Assembly (NCBI RefSeq): GCF_900101745.1 | Contig: NZ_FNAD01000002.1 | Location: forward strand, 372,001 to 436,000 | Origin: Glycomyces harbinensis | GTDB taxonomy: Bacteria > Actinomycetota > Actinomycetes > Mycobacteriales > Micromonosporaceae | Length of the DNA stretch: 64,000 nt | Reading direction: 5' to 3' | Shown: piece after piece, positions 9,806 to 17,884 of the stretch | Numbering within the stretch: the stretch's first letter is position 1 | How the letters are laid out: every line of letters begins with the position of its first letter | Position numbers and translations under genes: made by a program | The notes under the pieces: model-generated | What the model was told of the DNA's origin: nothing | What the model saw: the letters and a program-made list of their open reading frames with translations, nothing else | The model's database searches: none

Positions 9806-9811
9806 TGAGTC

Positions 9812-10495
9812 ATGCGACAACTACACAACGCGATGATCGTCAGTCTCATAACCGCGTCGCTCCTGGCGGCCCTGACGATCGCAGTCCCCGCCATCGCCGC
9901 GCCCGCACCGGCGCACCGCACCCCGACCGCCGAATCCGGCGCACCGGCCCTTCCCGCGAACCGCGGCCCCTGGCGGCCGCCGGTCGCCGGCCTCGACCTC
10001 CTCACCGGCTTCGATCCGCCGCCGCTGCCGTGGCTGCCGGGGCACCGCGGGGTCGACCTCGCCGCCGCCGGCGCACAGGCCGTCCTGGCCGCCGGGGCGG
10101 GAACCGTGGTCTTCGCCGGCGACCTCGCCGGGCGCGGCGTCGTGAGCATCGCCCACCCCGGCGGCCTGCGCACCACCTACGAACCGGTGGAACCGCTCGT
10201 GGCAACCGGCGAGGCGGTGAGCGCGGGCCAGACCATCGGCACCCTCCAACCGGGCCACGTCTCCTGTCCGAACGCGGCCTGTCTCCATCTGGGCCTCAAA
10301 CGGGGGCCGCTCTACCTCGACCCGCTGCTGCTCTTCGGCGCGGGAAAGGTCCGGCTCCTCCCCCGGCCGGGCCACACGGCACCGGCGGCCGAACATCAGC
10401 GGACGGCGAAGTCCCAGACCAGCGCAGCCGCAATGCCGCGGGCTCCTGAGATCTCGGCCGCCCGGCTCGCTCAACGCATCGGAACCACGCCATGA
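9812..10495 (+). CDS. secreted M23-family (LytM-like) peptidase
   Basis: This 227-residue protein has a signal peptide (hydrophobic residues 8-28, then AIAAPAPA). The LytM domain has H78-x3-D82 (GHRGVDL) and LHLGLK, the metal-ligand motifs of M23 endopeptidases; the second ligand motif is HLG rather than the usual HxH. A Cys-bearing HVSCPNAAC loop could form a disulfide outside the cell. The likely role is cleavage of peptidoglycan peptides, or a non-catalytic cell-wall role if the ligand set is incomplete. The stop codon overlaps the yraN start (ATGA). Confidence 0.8.
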   Translation: MRQLHNAMIVSLITASLLAALTIAVPAIAAPAPAHRTPTAESGAPALPANRGPWRPPVAGLDLLTGFDPPPLPWLPGHRGVDLAAAGAQAVLAAGAGTVVFAGDLAGRGVVSIAHPGGLRTTYEPVEPLVATGEAVSAGQTIGTLQPGHVSCPNAACLHLGLKRGPLYLDPLLLFGAGKVRLLPRPGHTAPAAEHQRTAKSQTSAAAMPRAPEISAARLAQRIGTTP

Positions 10496-11033
10496 ACACC
10501 GCATCGGCCGGCCGGTGCACACCGGCGAGCCCCCGGCCCGGTCCCGCGGCGAACGCATCGGCCGTCACCGCCGTGGACGGCCGGTCACTCCCAACGCTCA
10601 CCGGGACCGCACCGCGGCCGGGCACCGACCAGACGAACCTGCGCGACCTCAGCCCTCACGCGCTCGGCCGGCTCGGCGAACGGCTCGCGGCCGCGCATCT
10701 GCAGCGCCACCACATGCAGATCCTCGCCCGCAACTGGCGGCACCGCCTGGGCGAACTGGACCTCATCGCCCGGACCGCGGACACGGTCGTCTTCTGCGAG
10801 GTGAAGACCCGCCGCTCCAGCAGCCACGGCGGACCGCTCGGCGCCGTCGACGGCGAGAAGGTCCACCGGGTCGAGAAGCTCGCCCGCGCATGGCTCCGGG
10901 AGCACTGCCGGCCGGACCAGCCCTGGCGCGTCGACCGGCTCGCCCTCACGGTCACCGGCGCCCGCCGCGTCGCACTCGAACACCACCAGGGGGACCGCCG
11001 TGGGTTACGCGCGCACCAACACCGTCTGCATGA
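10492..11033 (+). CDS. YraN/UPF0102 family protein; reading frame lacks its expected stop
   Basis: The ATG overlaps the preceding stop. After a poorly conserved 55-residue leader comes the UPF0102 restriction-endonuclease-like domain: LGRLGERLAAAHL, ILARNWRHRLGELDLIA, and VVFCEVKTRRS, giving E, D and ExK. The domain ends near LEHHQG at about base 10990. Homologues stop about there, but this frame runs on to 12321 inside comM. One extra base in the GGGGG run at 10989-10993 would give a stop at 11033, the end listed here. Either a sequencing indel or a real loss of the stop explains it. The family often neighbours comM and dprA; its function is not settled. Confidence 0.65.
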
Positions 11034-12541
11034 TCGGCGCGACCGCCGTCGCGGTCACCGTGGAGGCCTCGGTCTTCAAGTCCTCCTCGAAGGGCGCCGA
11101 CACGGTCCGCATGTCCGGACTGCCCGACAACGTGGTCAACCAGGCGCAGACCCGGGTGCGGTCCGCGATGGCCAACTCGGCGCTCCGCTTCCCCGACCGG
11201 TCCGTGAGCGTCAACTTCGGGCCCGCGTCGGTGCCGACCACCGGCTCGGCCGCCGATCTCGCACTGGCGCTCACCATCATGTGCGCCGCCGACACACTGC
11301 CGGTCGAGAAGCTGGACGACACGGTGCTCCTGGCGGAGCTCGGCCTCGACGGCAGCCTCAGGGCGGTACCCGGAACACTGCCGGCGCTCATGGAGGCCCG
11401 CAGGATCGGGATGCGCAAGGCGATCGTCTCCCCCGAGAACGCCGCGGAGGCGGCACTGGTGGCCGACCTCGCGGTCGTGGCCCCGCGCGACCTCGCGACC
11501 CTGGTCGCCTGGATCTTCGGGCAGGCCGAACTCGAACCCGTGACACGCTCTGCCACCGCACCGCCGGCGCCGCTGGCGGACCTCGCCGACGTGCGGGGCC
11601 AGCCGACCGCGCGCCGGGCACTGGAGATCACGGCCGCCGGGGGCCACCACATGCTGATGGTGGGCCCCCCGGGCGCGGGCAAGACGATGCTGGCCGAGCG
11701 GCTGCCGTCGATCCTGCCGCCGCTGGCCGACGCCGAAGCGGTCGAGGTGACCTCCCTGCACTCGCTGCGGGGCAGGTTCACCGGCGGCGCGGCCGAACTG
11801 CTCCACTACGCGCCGTTCGAAGCGCCGCACCACTCGATGACCATGCAGGCCTTGGTGGGCGGCGGCCACGGCCACATCGGGCCCGGCTCGCTCGCCCTGG
11901 CGCACCGCGGCGTCCTGTTCATCGACGAGGCACCCGAGTGGAGCAGGCCGGTGCTCGACGCCCTGCGCCAGCCGCTGGAGTGCGGCGAGGTGCGCATCAG
12001 GCGGGCCAACACCTCGGTCAGCTACCCCGCCAAGGTGATCCTCGTGCTCGCGGCGAACCCGTGCCCGTGCGCGCCGAACAAGCCGCAGGACTGCGTCTGC
12101 AAGCCGACGGCGAGACGCGGCTACCTGCAGCGGATCTCCCGACCGCTGCTGGACCGGATCGACCTGCGGGTGAACCTGCCCGCGGTGCCGCCCTCGGCGA
12201 TCCTCGCCGAGGTGTCGGAGGCGGAGCCGTCCGAGTCGGTGGCGAAGCGCGTCGCGCGGGCCAGGGAGGCGGCGGCGACGCGCTGGGCCGAGGCCGGCGA
12301 GCGCTGGCAGCTCAACAGTGAAGTACCCGGCCCGGCGCTGCGCTCGGACCGGTGGCGGCTTCCCGTCCCGGTGCGGCGGACCGTGGATGAACTTCTGATG
12401 AAGGAACGCATCACCGCACGCGGGTACGACCGGGTGCTGAAGCTCGCCTGGACGATCGCCGACCTCCGCGAGCACGACCGGCCGACCGCCGAAGACATCA
12501 CGGCCGCAAGCGAACTGCGCCTGGGATACACGCTGAGCTGA
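11000..12541 (+). CDS. comM: YifB/ComM-type Mg-chelatase-like AAA ATPase
   Basis: This 513-residue protein has an N-terminal Lon-protease-like domain (about 20-170), then an AAA+ core with Walker A GPPGAGKT at 222-229 and Walker B VLFIDEAPE near 305-313. A Mg-chelatase C-terminal helical domain follows, with a cysteine-rich CPCAPNKPQDCVC segment. ComM homologues are helicases that promote branch migration in natural transformation. It starts at a GTG overlapping the end of yraN and is followed 68 bases later by dprA, a common bacterial pairing. Confidence 0.92.
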   Translation: MGYARTNTVCMIGATAVAVTVEASVFKSSSKGADTVRMSGLPDNVVNQAQTRVRSAMANSALRFPDRSVSVNFGPASVPTTGSAADLALALTIMCAADTLPVEKLDDTVLLAELGLDGSLRAVPGTLPALMEARRIGMRKAIVSPENAAEAALVADLAVVAPRDLATLVAWIFGQAELEPVTRSATAPPAPLADLADVRGQPTARRALEITAAGGHHMLMVGPPGAGKTMLAERLPSILPPLADAEAVEVTSLHSLRGRFTGGAAELLHYAPFEAPHHSMTMQALVGGGHGHIGPGSLALAHRGVLFIDEAPEWSRPVLDALRQPLECGEVRIRRANTSVSYPAKVILVLAANPCPCAPNKPQDCVCKPTARRGYLQRISRPLLDRIDLRVNLPAVPPSAILAEVSEAEPSESVAKRVARAREAAATRWAEAGERWQLNSEVPGPALRSDRWRLPVPVRRTVDELLMKERITARGYDRVLKLAWTIADLREHDRPTAEDITAASELRLGYTLS

Positions 12542-12609
12542 CCGATGGTCCACTTGAGATCCAGACCGACGTCACGACTGTCCGCCGTCACCGGCGCCGA
12601 GGAGGAACC

Positions 12610-13773
12610 ATGACCAATCTGCCGAACGATCCCCGCCTCGCTCTGATGCTGCTGTCCTCGATGGTCGAGCCCGGGGACGCCGACCTGGACGACCTGGTCG
12701 AGGAGACCGGGCCGATCGAGGCCGTGAAGCGCCTCTGGGAGGGCGACGTCGCCGAACGCCTGCGGCGCCTGACTTCCGCGATGGTCGCCTGCACGTTCGA
12801 CCCGGCCGACAGGGCGGCCCAGATCGCGGCGGCCACGGAGGCGTGCGGCGCCAGGGTGCTGGTCCCCGGCGACCCGGACTGGCCTGAGCAGCTCCGCGAC
12901 CTGCTCCTGGTCTGCGACGCGGACGAACCGCACGTGCGGCCGCCGCGGTGCCTGTGGGTGCGGGGCAGGCACGACCTGGCCGCGTTGTGCAGCAGGTCGG
13001 TGGCGATCGTGGGGTCGCGGGCGGCCACGGAGTACGGGCAGCATCTGGCCGACGATCTGGCGGCCGACCTGACGGAGGCGGGCTGGACCGTGGTCTCGGG
13101 CGGCGCCTTCGGGATCGACCGGGCGGCGCATCTGGGGGCGATGGCCAGGGGCGGCGCGACGGTGTCGGTGCTCGCCTCGGGTGTGGAGCTGCCGTACCCG
13201 AAGGCGAACGGCCCGATGTTCGATCTGATCGTGGAGCGGGGGCTCCTGGTGAGCGAGTGGCCGCCGGGTTCCTCGGCGATGAAGCACCGCTTCTTGACGC
13301 GGAACCGGGTCATCGCGGCGCTGTCGGCCGGAACGGTGGTCATCGAGGCCGCCAACAGGTCGGGGGCGCGCAACACGGCGCGGCATGCGGCGGAGCTGGG
13401 GCGGGTGCTGATGTTCACGCCGGGACCGGTGACGTCGTCGCTGTCGGCGGGGGCGCATCAGCTCGCGAGGGAGCCGTGGGAGGCGCGGCTGGTCACCAGG
13501 GCCGAAGAGGTGATCGAGGACTTGACGGGCATCGGGGGCCCGCTGGCGACCCCGCCGCCACCGCAGCGGCGGCCCTTCGACCGGCTGACGGAGATCGAGT
13601 CCCGCCTGGTCGAGGCGCTGCCGAGGGGTTACGTGGTCGAGGCCGCCCGCTTGGCGGCGGCGGCCGGGGTGCCGACGGAGACCGCCGCGGAGACGCTCGA
13701 ACACCTGCGAAGGTCCGGCTGGGTCGATCGGATAGACGACCGCTGGCGCCTCGCGAGAGGAGGCGCGGCCTGA
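12610..13773 (+). CDS. dprA: DNA-processing protein DprA
   Basis: This 387-residue protein has the Rossmann-like DprA core: VAIVGSRAATEYG, then VVSGGAFGIDRAAH, and LVSEWPPGS. About 80 residues after the core look like the winged-helix DprA C-terminal domain (PRGYVVEAARLAAAAGVPT, then WRLARGG). DprA loads RecA on incoming single strands. The start follows GGAGGAACC closely. The neighbours comM and yraN support the call. Whether this organism is transformable cannot be said from the sequence. Confidence 0.93.
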   Translation: MTNLPNDPRLALMLLSSMVEPGDADLDDLVEETGPIEAVKRLWEGDVAERLRRLTSAMVACTFDPADRAAQIAAATEACGARVLVPGDPDWPEQLRDLLLVCDADEPHVRPPRCLWVRGRHDLAALCSRSVAIVGSRAATEYGQHLADDLAADLTEAGWTVVSGGAFGIDRAAHLGAMARGGATVSVLASGVELPYPKANGPMFDLIVERGLLVSEWPPGSSAMKHRFLTRNRVIAALSAGTVVIEAANRSGARNTARHAAELGRVLMFTPGPVTSSLSAGAHQLAREPWEARLVTRAEEVIEDLTGIGGPLATPPPPQRRPFDRLTEIESRLVEALPRGYVVEAARLAAAAGVPTETAAETLEHLRRSGWVDRIDDRWRLARGGAA

Positions 13774-14119
13774 CCGGACCCGAATCCCGTCAACGCCGGC
13801 GAGCCCGATCAGCGAAAGGAGCAACGACCTGAACCAACCGAGGGCCCCTCCCGCGAGGAGAGGCATCGACCGATCCGATCCGACCCGGCAACGCCGACCA
13901 GTGAAAGGAGCACCCGTCTGAACCGACCAAGAGCACCGCCCGCGGGCGATAACCGGAGCGAAGGCCGAGTCATGACCGGCCAGACCCGAGCATCCCGCGT
14001 CGGCGCGACCGACAAATGACCGAACGCGGTGCACCGCGAACAAGATTCGAGGGGTGGGTGGGGTGGGGGCGGGGGGGGAGGGCCCCCGGGGGGGGGGAAG
14101 CGCAAAGAGGGCGGCGGAC
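13774..14119. other. gene-free gap after dprA with imperfect repeats and a G tract
   Basis: This 346-base gap lies between convergent genes. Two imperfect copies of an approximately 80-95 base unit are visible, beginning near 13779 and 13875; both contain CAACGCCG, GAAAGGAGCA and CTGAACC in the same order. A G-rich tract follows at 14051-14097. I see no gene with credible coding signals. Confidence 0.5.
14051..14097 (+). repeat. G-rich tract with G-quadruplex potential
   Basis: Within 47 bases there are G runs of 4, 3, 4, 5, 8, 3 and 10. The centre (GGGCCC and GGGCCCCC) can also form a hairpin. The ten-G run at 14088-14097 is prone to sequencing error. Confidence 0.7.
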
Positions 14120-15349
14120 TCAGCTCGCGGCGGGATTCTCGGCGGTCGGGTAGTTGATGGTGACCGTGTGCGGGTTCTCGAGCTCGCCCAAGGGGGCCCA
14201 GCATTCGTAGACGCCGCGCTCGACGCAGGTCGCGTCCGTCGACATGATCGCCTCGATGTCGGGCTGGCTCAGCCGCAGCCGCACCCAGTCCTCGTTGCGG
14301 CCGAGCGCGAGCACTTCCACGTCGCGCCAGCGCGCGCGCGTGTAGAACCGCTGCGGATGCGTGACCGGGCTGCGGCTCACGGCCCCGCGCGTATAGGCGT
14401 TGAATCCGTGGCCGGGGTCGGCGGTCACCGGGACCCGTTGGCCCTCATGGTCGCCCACGAGTCCGGCGTGGACCGAGGGGTCGACGCGGAACAGGGCCCG
14501 GCCGGTCTCCAGGCCGGGGATGCGGTTGACCAGGTCGCGGTGGCGGGCGCCGGCCATCCGGTTCCACACGTTCGTCTGCGGCTGGTACTGGAACAGCGCG
14601 ATCTCGGCGCCGTCGGCGGTGTAGGCGAGGATTTCGGCGCGCGCGGTCAGCGGCAGGTCGGCGAGGCCCGCGGTGGTGAATTCGGGGATGAGGTGGGTGC
14701 CGCTGGGCAGGAACCCGGTCCCCAGGATCATCGATCCGCGCCGTTCGCGCCCGGGGATGCCGACGAGTCCGGGGTAGTGGCTCGCCTCGGTGCTGGTGTA
14801 GTCGCACGCGGCGATGGCCTTCCAGCGCAAGGTGAACGACGTGTCGCGCACGTCGTCGGGGTCTCCGGAGAGGACGATGCGGTCCTCGGGGGCCCGCAGG
14901 TGGGCGACGTCGAACTCGCGGAAGCAGACGCCGCTGACCAGGGGTGCCGCGGTGAGCTGCTTGGCGACCTGGTGTCGGCTGAGCGGCTTGACCATGCGGG
15001 TGCCGGTGTTCACGAACGCGGTGGTGCGCACGGCCGAGACGAGGGCGCGCTCGGCGGGGCCGATGCGCGGGTTCTGGCTGTAGCGGTGGACGGTGGCGGC
15101 GTCGGCCCCGGGCATGACCGGGACCGACACGGGCGCGACTCCCGCAAGCAGGAGTTCGCCGCCGCTGCTCTCCACTTCGGACGCGTGGACGTAGCGGTGG
15201 AAGGTCTTCCCGCTGGGTTGGAAGCCGGGTTCGCGGGTGTCGGCGTACAGCTCGAATGCGGCGCCTCCGGCGATCGCACGCGCCCGATATCGCCTGTCGT
15301 GCCAGACGATCTCGGTGGTGCCGGTCGACGCGGCTGGTGGGGCCTGCAT
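14120..15349 (-). CDS. conserved-looking protein of unknown function
   Basis: The 409-residue product has no signal peptide or membrane helix. I do not recognise a family. It is rich in aromatic residues and contains a long even-density sequence without repeats, with many His/Asp/Arg residues (for example RYSQNPRIGPAERALV near 88, FREFDVAHLRAPEDRIVL near 163). The ATG has no Shine-Dalgarno sequence; TAAACT lies seven bases upstream, so it may be leaderless. It is convergent with dprA and runs the same way as the SIS gene, 81 bases downstream of it. Confidence 0.7.
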   Translation of the reverse strand: MQAPPAASTGTTEIVWHDRRYRARAIAGGAAFELYADTREPGFQPSGKTFHRYVHASEVESSGGELLLAGVAPVSVPVMPGADAATVHRYSQNPRIGPAERALVSAVRTTAFVNTGTRMVKPLSRHQVAKQLTAAPLVSGVCFREFDVAHLRAPEDRIVLSGDPDDVRDTSFTLRWKAIAACDYTSTEASHYPGLVGIPGRERRGSMILGTGFLPSGTHLIPEFTTAGLADLPLTARAEILAYTADGAEIALFQYQPQTNVWNRMAGARHRDLVNRIPGLETGRALFRVDPSVHAGLVGDHEGQRVPVTADPGHGFNAYTRGAVSRSPVTHPQRFYTRARWRDVEVLALGRNEDWVRLRLSQPDIEAIMSTDATCVERGVYECWAPLGELENPHTVTINYPTAENPAAS

Positions 15350-15430
15350 GACGCAGAGTTTACGGAGACGGGTGAACGAGGGAGTGAACCCGAGGTGAAC
15401 AACCGCGAATGCGACCCCGCGGAGCTGGGC

Positions 15431-16570
15431 TCATACCGTTTCGGTGACCTTCTTGAGACCCCTTGGGGCGTCGGGGTTCTCGCCGCGTTCGATGGCGAGA
15501 TGGAGCGCGAGCTGCTGGAGCGGGAGGATGTCCAGGAGTGCGGCGATGCGCTCGTCGACGGCCGGTGTGGCGAGTCGGGCGCTCTGGCCGGGCACGTCGG
15601 CGGCGCCGACGATGACGACGTCGGCGCGCTGCTTGCCGAGTTGTGACAGGACGTTCCACATGGCGTGGCCGCCGGGTCCCGAGCCGACGACGGCGAGGAC
15701 GGGGACGCCGGGGTCGGTCATGGCGAGCGGGCCGTGGAGGAGGTCGGCGCCGGAGAAGGCGAGCGAGGGCAGGTAGGAGGTCTCCATGAGTTTGAGGGCG
15801 GTCTCGCGGGCGGTGGGGTAGGCGTAGCCGCGGCCGGTGGTGACGAAGCGGGAGGCGAAGCGGTAGCGCCCGGCGAGTTCCTCCGCGCCGGCGTTGTCCA
15901 GGACGCCTTGGGCGAGTTCGGGGAGCTTGTCGAGTGCGGCGGCTTCGGCGGTCTCGAGTCGGCCGGTGCCGGTGCGGACGCCCTCGATGAGGAGCAGGAG
16001 GGTGAGCAGTTCGGCGGTGTAGGTCTTGGTGGCGGCGACGGCCCGCTCGTGTCCGGCGCGGACGTCGAGGTGGAGTTCGGCTTCGGCGGCGAGTCGCGAC
16101 GCGGGGTTGTTGGTCACGGCGAGGGTGAGGGCGCCGGAGGCGCGGGCGGCGGCGACGACCTGGGCGAGGTCGGGTGAGCCGCCGGACTGTGAGACGGCGA
16201 TGACGAGGCTGTCGGACCAGTCGGGGCGGGCGTCGTAGACGGTGACGACCGAGGGGCTGGCGAGGCTCGCGGGCAGGCCGAGGCGGATCTCGGTGAGGTA
16301 GGCGCCGTAGAGGGCGGCGTGGTCGGAGGTGCCGCGGGCGGTGAACACGATCGACCGGGGGCGCCGTTCGGCGATGATCTTCGCGATCCGGGCGATCTCG
16401 GTGGCGCCGTTGTCGAGCACGTCGGTGAACACGCCGGGCTGCTCGGCGATGTCGGCCGCCATGCCGGCGCCCGCGGGGGGCTGCTCGCGGGACGCGTGGC
16501 GGTCCCGTTCGGCGGTGTCGGTCTCGACGGCTCCGGCTTCGTCGGTGGCGCCGACCTGGGGCTGGTTCAC
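15431..16570 (-). CDS. SIS-domain sugar-phosphate isomerase/deaminase (GlmS-like without glutaminase)
   Basis: This 379-residue protein has two SIS domains. Domain 1 contains IVFTARGTSDHAALYG and AVSQSGGSPDL. Domain 2 contains FVTTGRGYAYPTARETALK and the C-terminal VDERIAALLDILPLQQL with KKVTETV at the end, as in GlmS isomerase domains. The N-terminal Cys-glutaminase is missing, so it resembles NagB-II-type glucosamine-6-phosphate deaminases or related amino-sugar isomerases. A 40-residue polar leader precedes the core. The GTG start follows AAGGAG. A palindrome lies about 45 bases upstream. The exact substrate is unknown. Confidence 0.8.
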   Translation of the reverse strand: MNQPQVGATDEAGAVETDTAERDRHASREQPPAGAGMAADIAEQPGVFTDVLDNGATEIARIAKIIAERRPRSIVFTARGTSDHAALYGAYLTEIRLGLPASLASPSVVTVYDARPDWSDSLVIAVSQSGGSPDLAQVVAAARASGALTLAVTNNPASRLAAEAELHLDVRAGHERAVAATKTYTAELLTLLLLIEGVRTGTGRLETAEAAALDKLPELAQGVLDNAGAEELAGRYRFASRFVTTGRGYAYPTARETALKLMETSYLPSLAFSGADLLHGPLAMTDPGVPVLAVVGSGPGGHAMWNVLSQLGKQRADVVIVGAADVPGQSARLATPAVDERIAALLDILPLQQLALHLAIERGENPDAPRGLKKVTETV

Positions 16571-16614
16571 GGGGCACTCCTTGTGGAACGGATACTGCTA
16601 AATATTAAATAAAC

Positions 16615-16627
16615 CTTCATAATGAAG
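16615..16627. promoter_or_regulatory. 13-base palindrome upstream of the SIS gene
   Basis: CTTCAT-A-ATGAAG is perfect and sits in an unusually AT-rich stretch (16590-16627). It is placed where a repressor operator would overlap the SIS promoter. Confidence 0.5.
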
Positions 16628-16810
16628 CGTAGTCGACCGCGTCCACGCCCGTCCACCATCCCACGCCGCGGGCGCGCGGCGCCCGTCATCGCGGCCGCCC
16701 GTCACTCCCAACACTCCCCTGAGTGCAACCACACGTCAACGCCCTCGGGACGGTCCCGCAGATGCCGGTAAGGTTGGTCTCTGCATTGTCCACCGAGCAG
16801 AGGAGGAGCC

Positions 16811-16885
16811 ATGGCGAAAGCATCACGCAAGCGCAAGGCCCGTAAGAAGAAGTCCGCTAACCACGGGAAGCGGCCGAACAGCTAG
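16811..16885 (+). CDS. 50S ribosomal protein bL37 (24 residues)
   Basis: The product is 24 residues, very basic, starting MAKASRKRKARKK and ending ANHGKRPNS. The ending NHGKRPN and the overall pattern match bL37, the tiny large-subunit protein first seen in mycobacterial ribosome structures and found across actinobacteria. AGGAGGAG lies immediately upstream with good spacing. A candidate -10, TAAGGT, is at 16769-16774. It is too short for most gene finders. A hairpin follows the stop. Confidence 0.9.
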   Translation: MAKASRKRKARKKKSANHGKRPNS

Positions 16886-16891
16886 CGCTTG

Positions 16892-16926
16892 GCGGGGCAG
16901 GCGGCCCGTGGCCGCTACTGCCCCGC
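16892..16926 (+). terminator. long hairpin after bL37
   Basis: Outer stem GCGGGGCAG/CTGCCCCGC and inner stem GCGGCC/GGCCGC around CGT. No U-tract follows, which is common for GC-rich actinobacterial terminators. Confidence 0.65.
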
Positions 16927-16968
16927 GACCGCACTAGTCGAGCACGGACAAGAACGAGACTTGCCCAC

Positions 16969-17565
16969 ATGACCGAATCGCAGCGCGACGCGCGCGAGCA
17001 GAGCCAGCCGAGCACCCGCGAGCGGATCCAGCAGACCGCGATCGCGCTCTTCAGCGAGCACGGCTACGAGCACACCTCTCTCAGGGAGATCGCCGAGCAC
17101 CTCGGCGTCACCAAGGCCGCCTTGTACTACCACTTCAAGACCAAGGAAGACATAGCGGCGAGCTTCTTCGAGTCCTACGCGGTGGACCTCGACCGCATCA
17201 GCGATTGGGGTGAGACGCAGCCGCGCGACCTCGCGACCCGCACCGAGCTGCTGCGCCGGTACGCGGAGGTCATCCGCGCGCACGTGCCGGTCCTCAAGTT
17301 CATGCAGTACAACCAGGCCGCACTGACGCGGCTGGACCGCATGTCGGTGTTCCGGATGCGCCAGCGCCGTCTCCACGCGCTGCTGGTCGAGGCCGACGCT
17401 CCGCTCATCCACCGCCTGCGGGCGTGGGACGCGCTGACGACGCTCTACAGCAACTGGATCACGTTCCCGCGGGGCGAGGACTCCGAGCAGGAGATCCGCG
17501 ACGCCTCGCTCCAGATCTCGATCGGGATGGTCGAGGCCAACGACGCCGACAGACCGGCGGGCTGA
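16969..17565 (+). CDS. TetR-family transcriptional regulator
   Basis: This 198-residue protein has a TetR helix-turn-helix near residues 20-66: RIQQTAIALFSEHGYEHTSL, then REIAEHLGVTKAALYYHFKTK. The C-terminal ligand domain is alpha-helical and gives no clue to the effector. It is convergent with rsrA, 16 bases away, so its target is not obvious from context. Confidence 0.9.
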   Translation: MTESQRDAREQSQPSTRERIQQTAIALFSEHGYEHTSLREIAEHLGVTKAALYYHFKTKEDIAASFFESYAVDLDRISDWGETQPRDLATRTELLRRYAEVIRAHVPVLKFMQYNQAALTRLDRMSVFRMRQRRLHALLVEADAPLIHRLRAWDALTTLYSNWITFPRGEDSEQEIRDASLQISIGMVEANDADRPAG

Positions 17566-17581
17566 AGGCGATCGGGCGCGG

Positions 17582-17884
17582 TCAGCGGTCGCGTTCGGCG
17601 ACTTCGCTGAAGATCTCGCTGACCTGCTCGATCGCACTGAGCTTCTGGCGCAGGCGGGCCTTGACCTCGTCGGGCGCCTTCTCGTTGCTGCAGCAGCGGT
17701 GCACGATGGTGCGCACCTCCTGCTCGATGCCGTATTCGGACAGGCAGGGCGAGCATTCGTCGAGGTGGTCGCGGATCACGCCGCGGCGGACGTCGGAGCA
17801 TTCGGCGTCGAGGTAGAGGTAGACCTCTTCGAGGACCTCGCGACAGTCGAGTTTGGGCTTCTCCGGCGGCTCTGCGCTGGTCAC
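17582..17884 (-). CDS. rsrA: zinc-binding anti-sigma factor RsrA
   Basis: This 100-residue protein carries the ZAS motif H40-x3-C44-x2-C47 (HLDECSPC) and an upstream C14, the set that binds zinc and forms a disulfide in RsrA under thiol oxidation, releasing SigR. Its GTG overlaps the sigR stop by four bases (GTGA), so the two are translationally coupled. There is a further CC pair near 67-68 (HRCCSN). Confidence 0.92.
   Translation of the reverse strand: MTSAEPPEKPKLDCREVLEEVYLYLDAECSDVRRGVIRDHLDECSPCLSEYGIEQEVRTIVHRCCSNEKAPDEVKARLRQKLSAIEQVSEIFSEVAERDR

Larger units (their letters stand above)
9369..9811. other. divergent intergenic region rpsB / M23 peptidase
   Basis: This 443-base gap must hold the rpsB promoter and leader (minus) and the M23 gene promoter (plus). 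A possible minus-strand -10 for rpsB (TACACT) is at 9602-9607, without a convincing -35. The rpsB-proximal part is rich in short inverted pieces, for example GTCCGGAC near 9415, and could fold as a leader. A DnaA-box 9-mer lies at 9752-9760. I see no small gene. Confidence 0.5.

Noticed and set aside
12121-14043. A 640-codon minus-strand frame across dprA
   Set aside because: It lies opposite comM and dprA, which have clear motifs; its product is Arg-rich and low in complexity, typical of GC-rich shadows.
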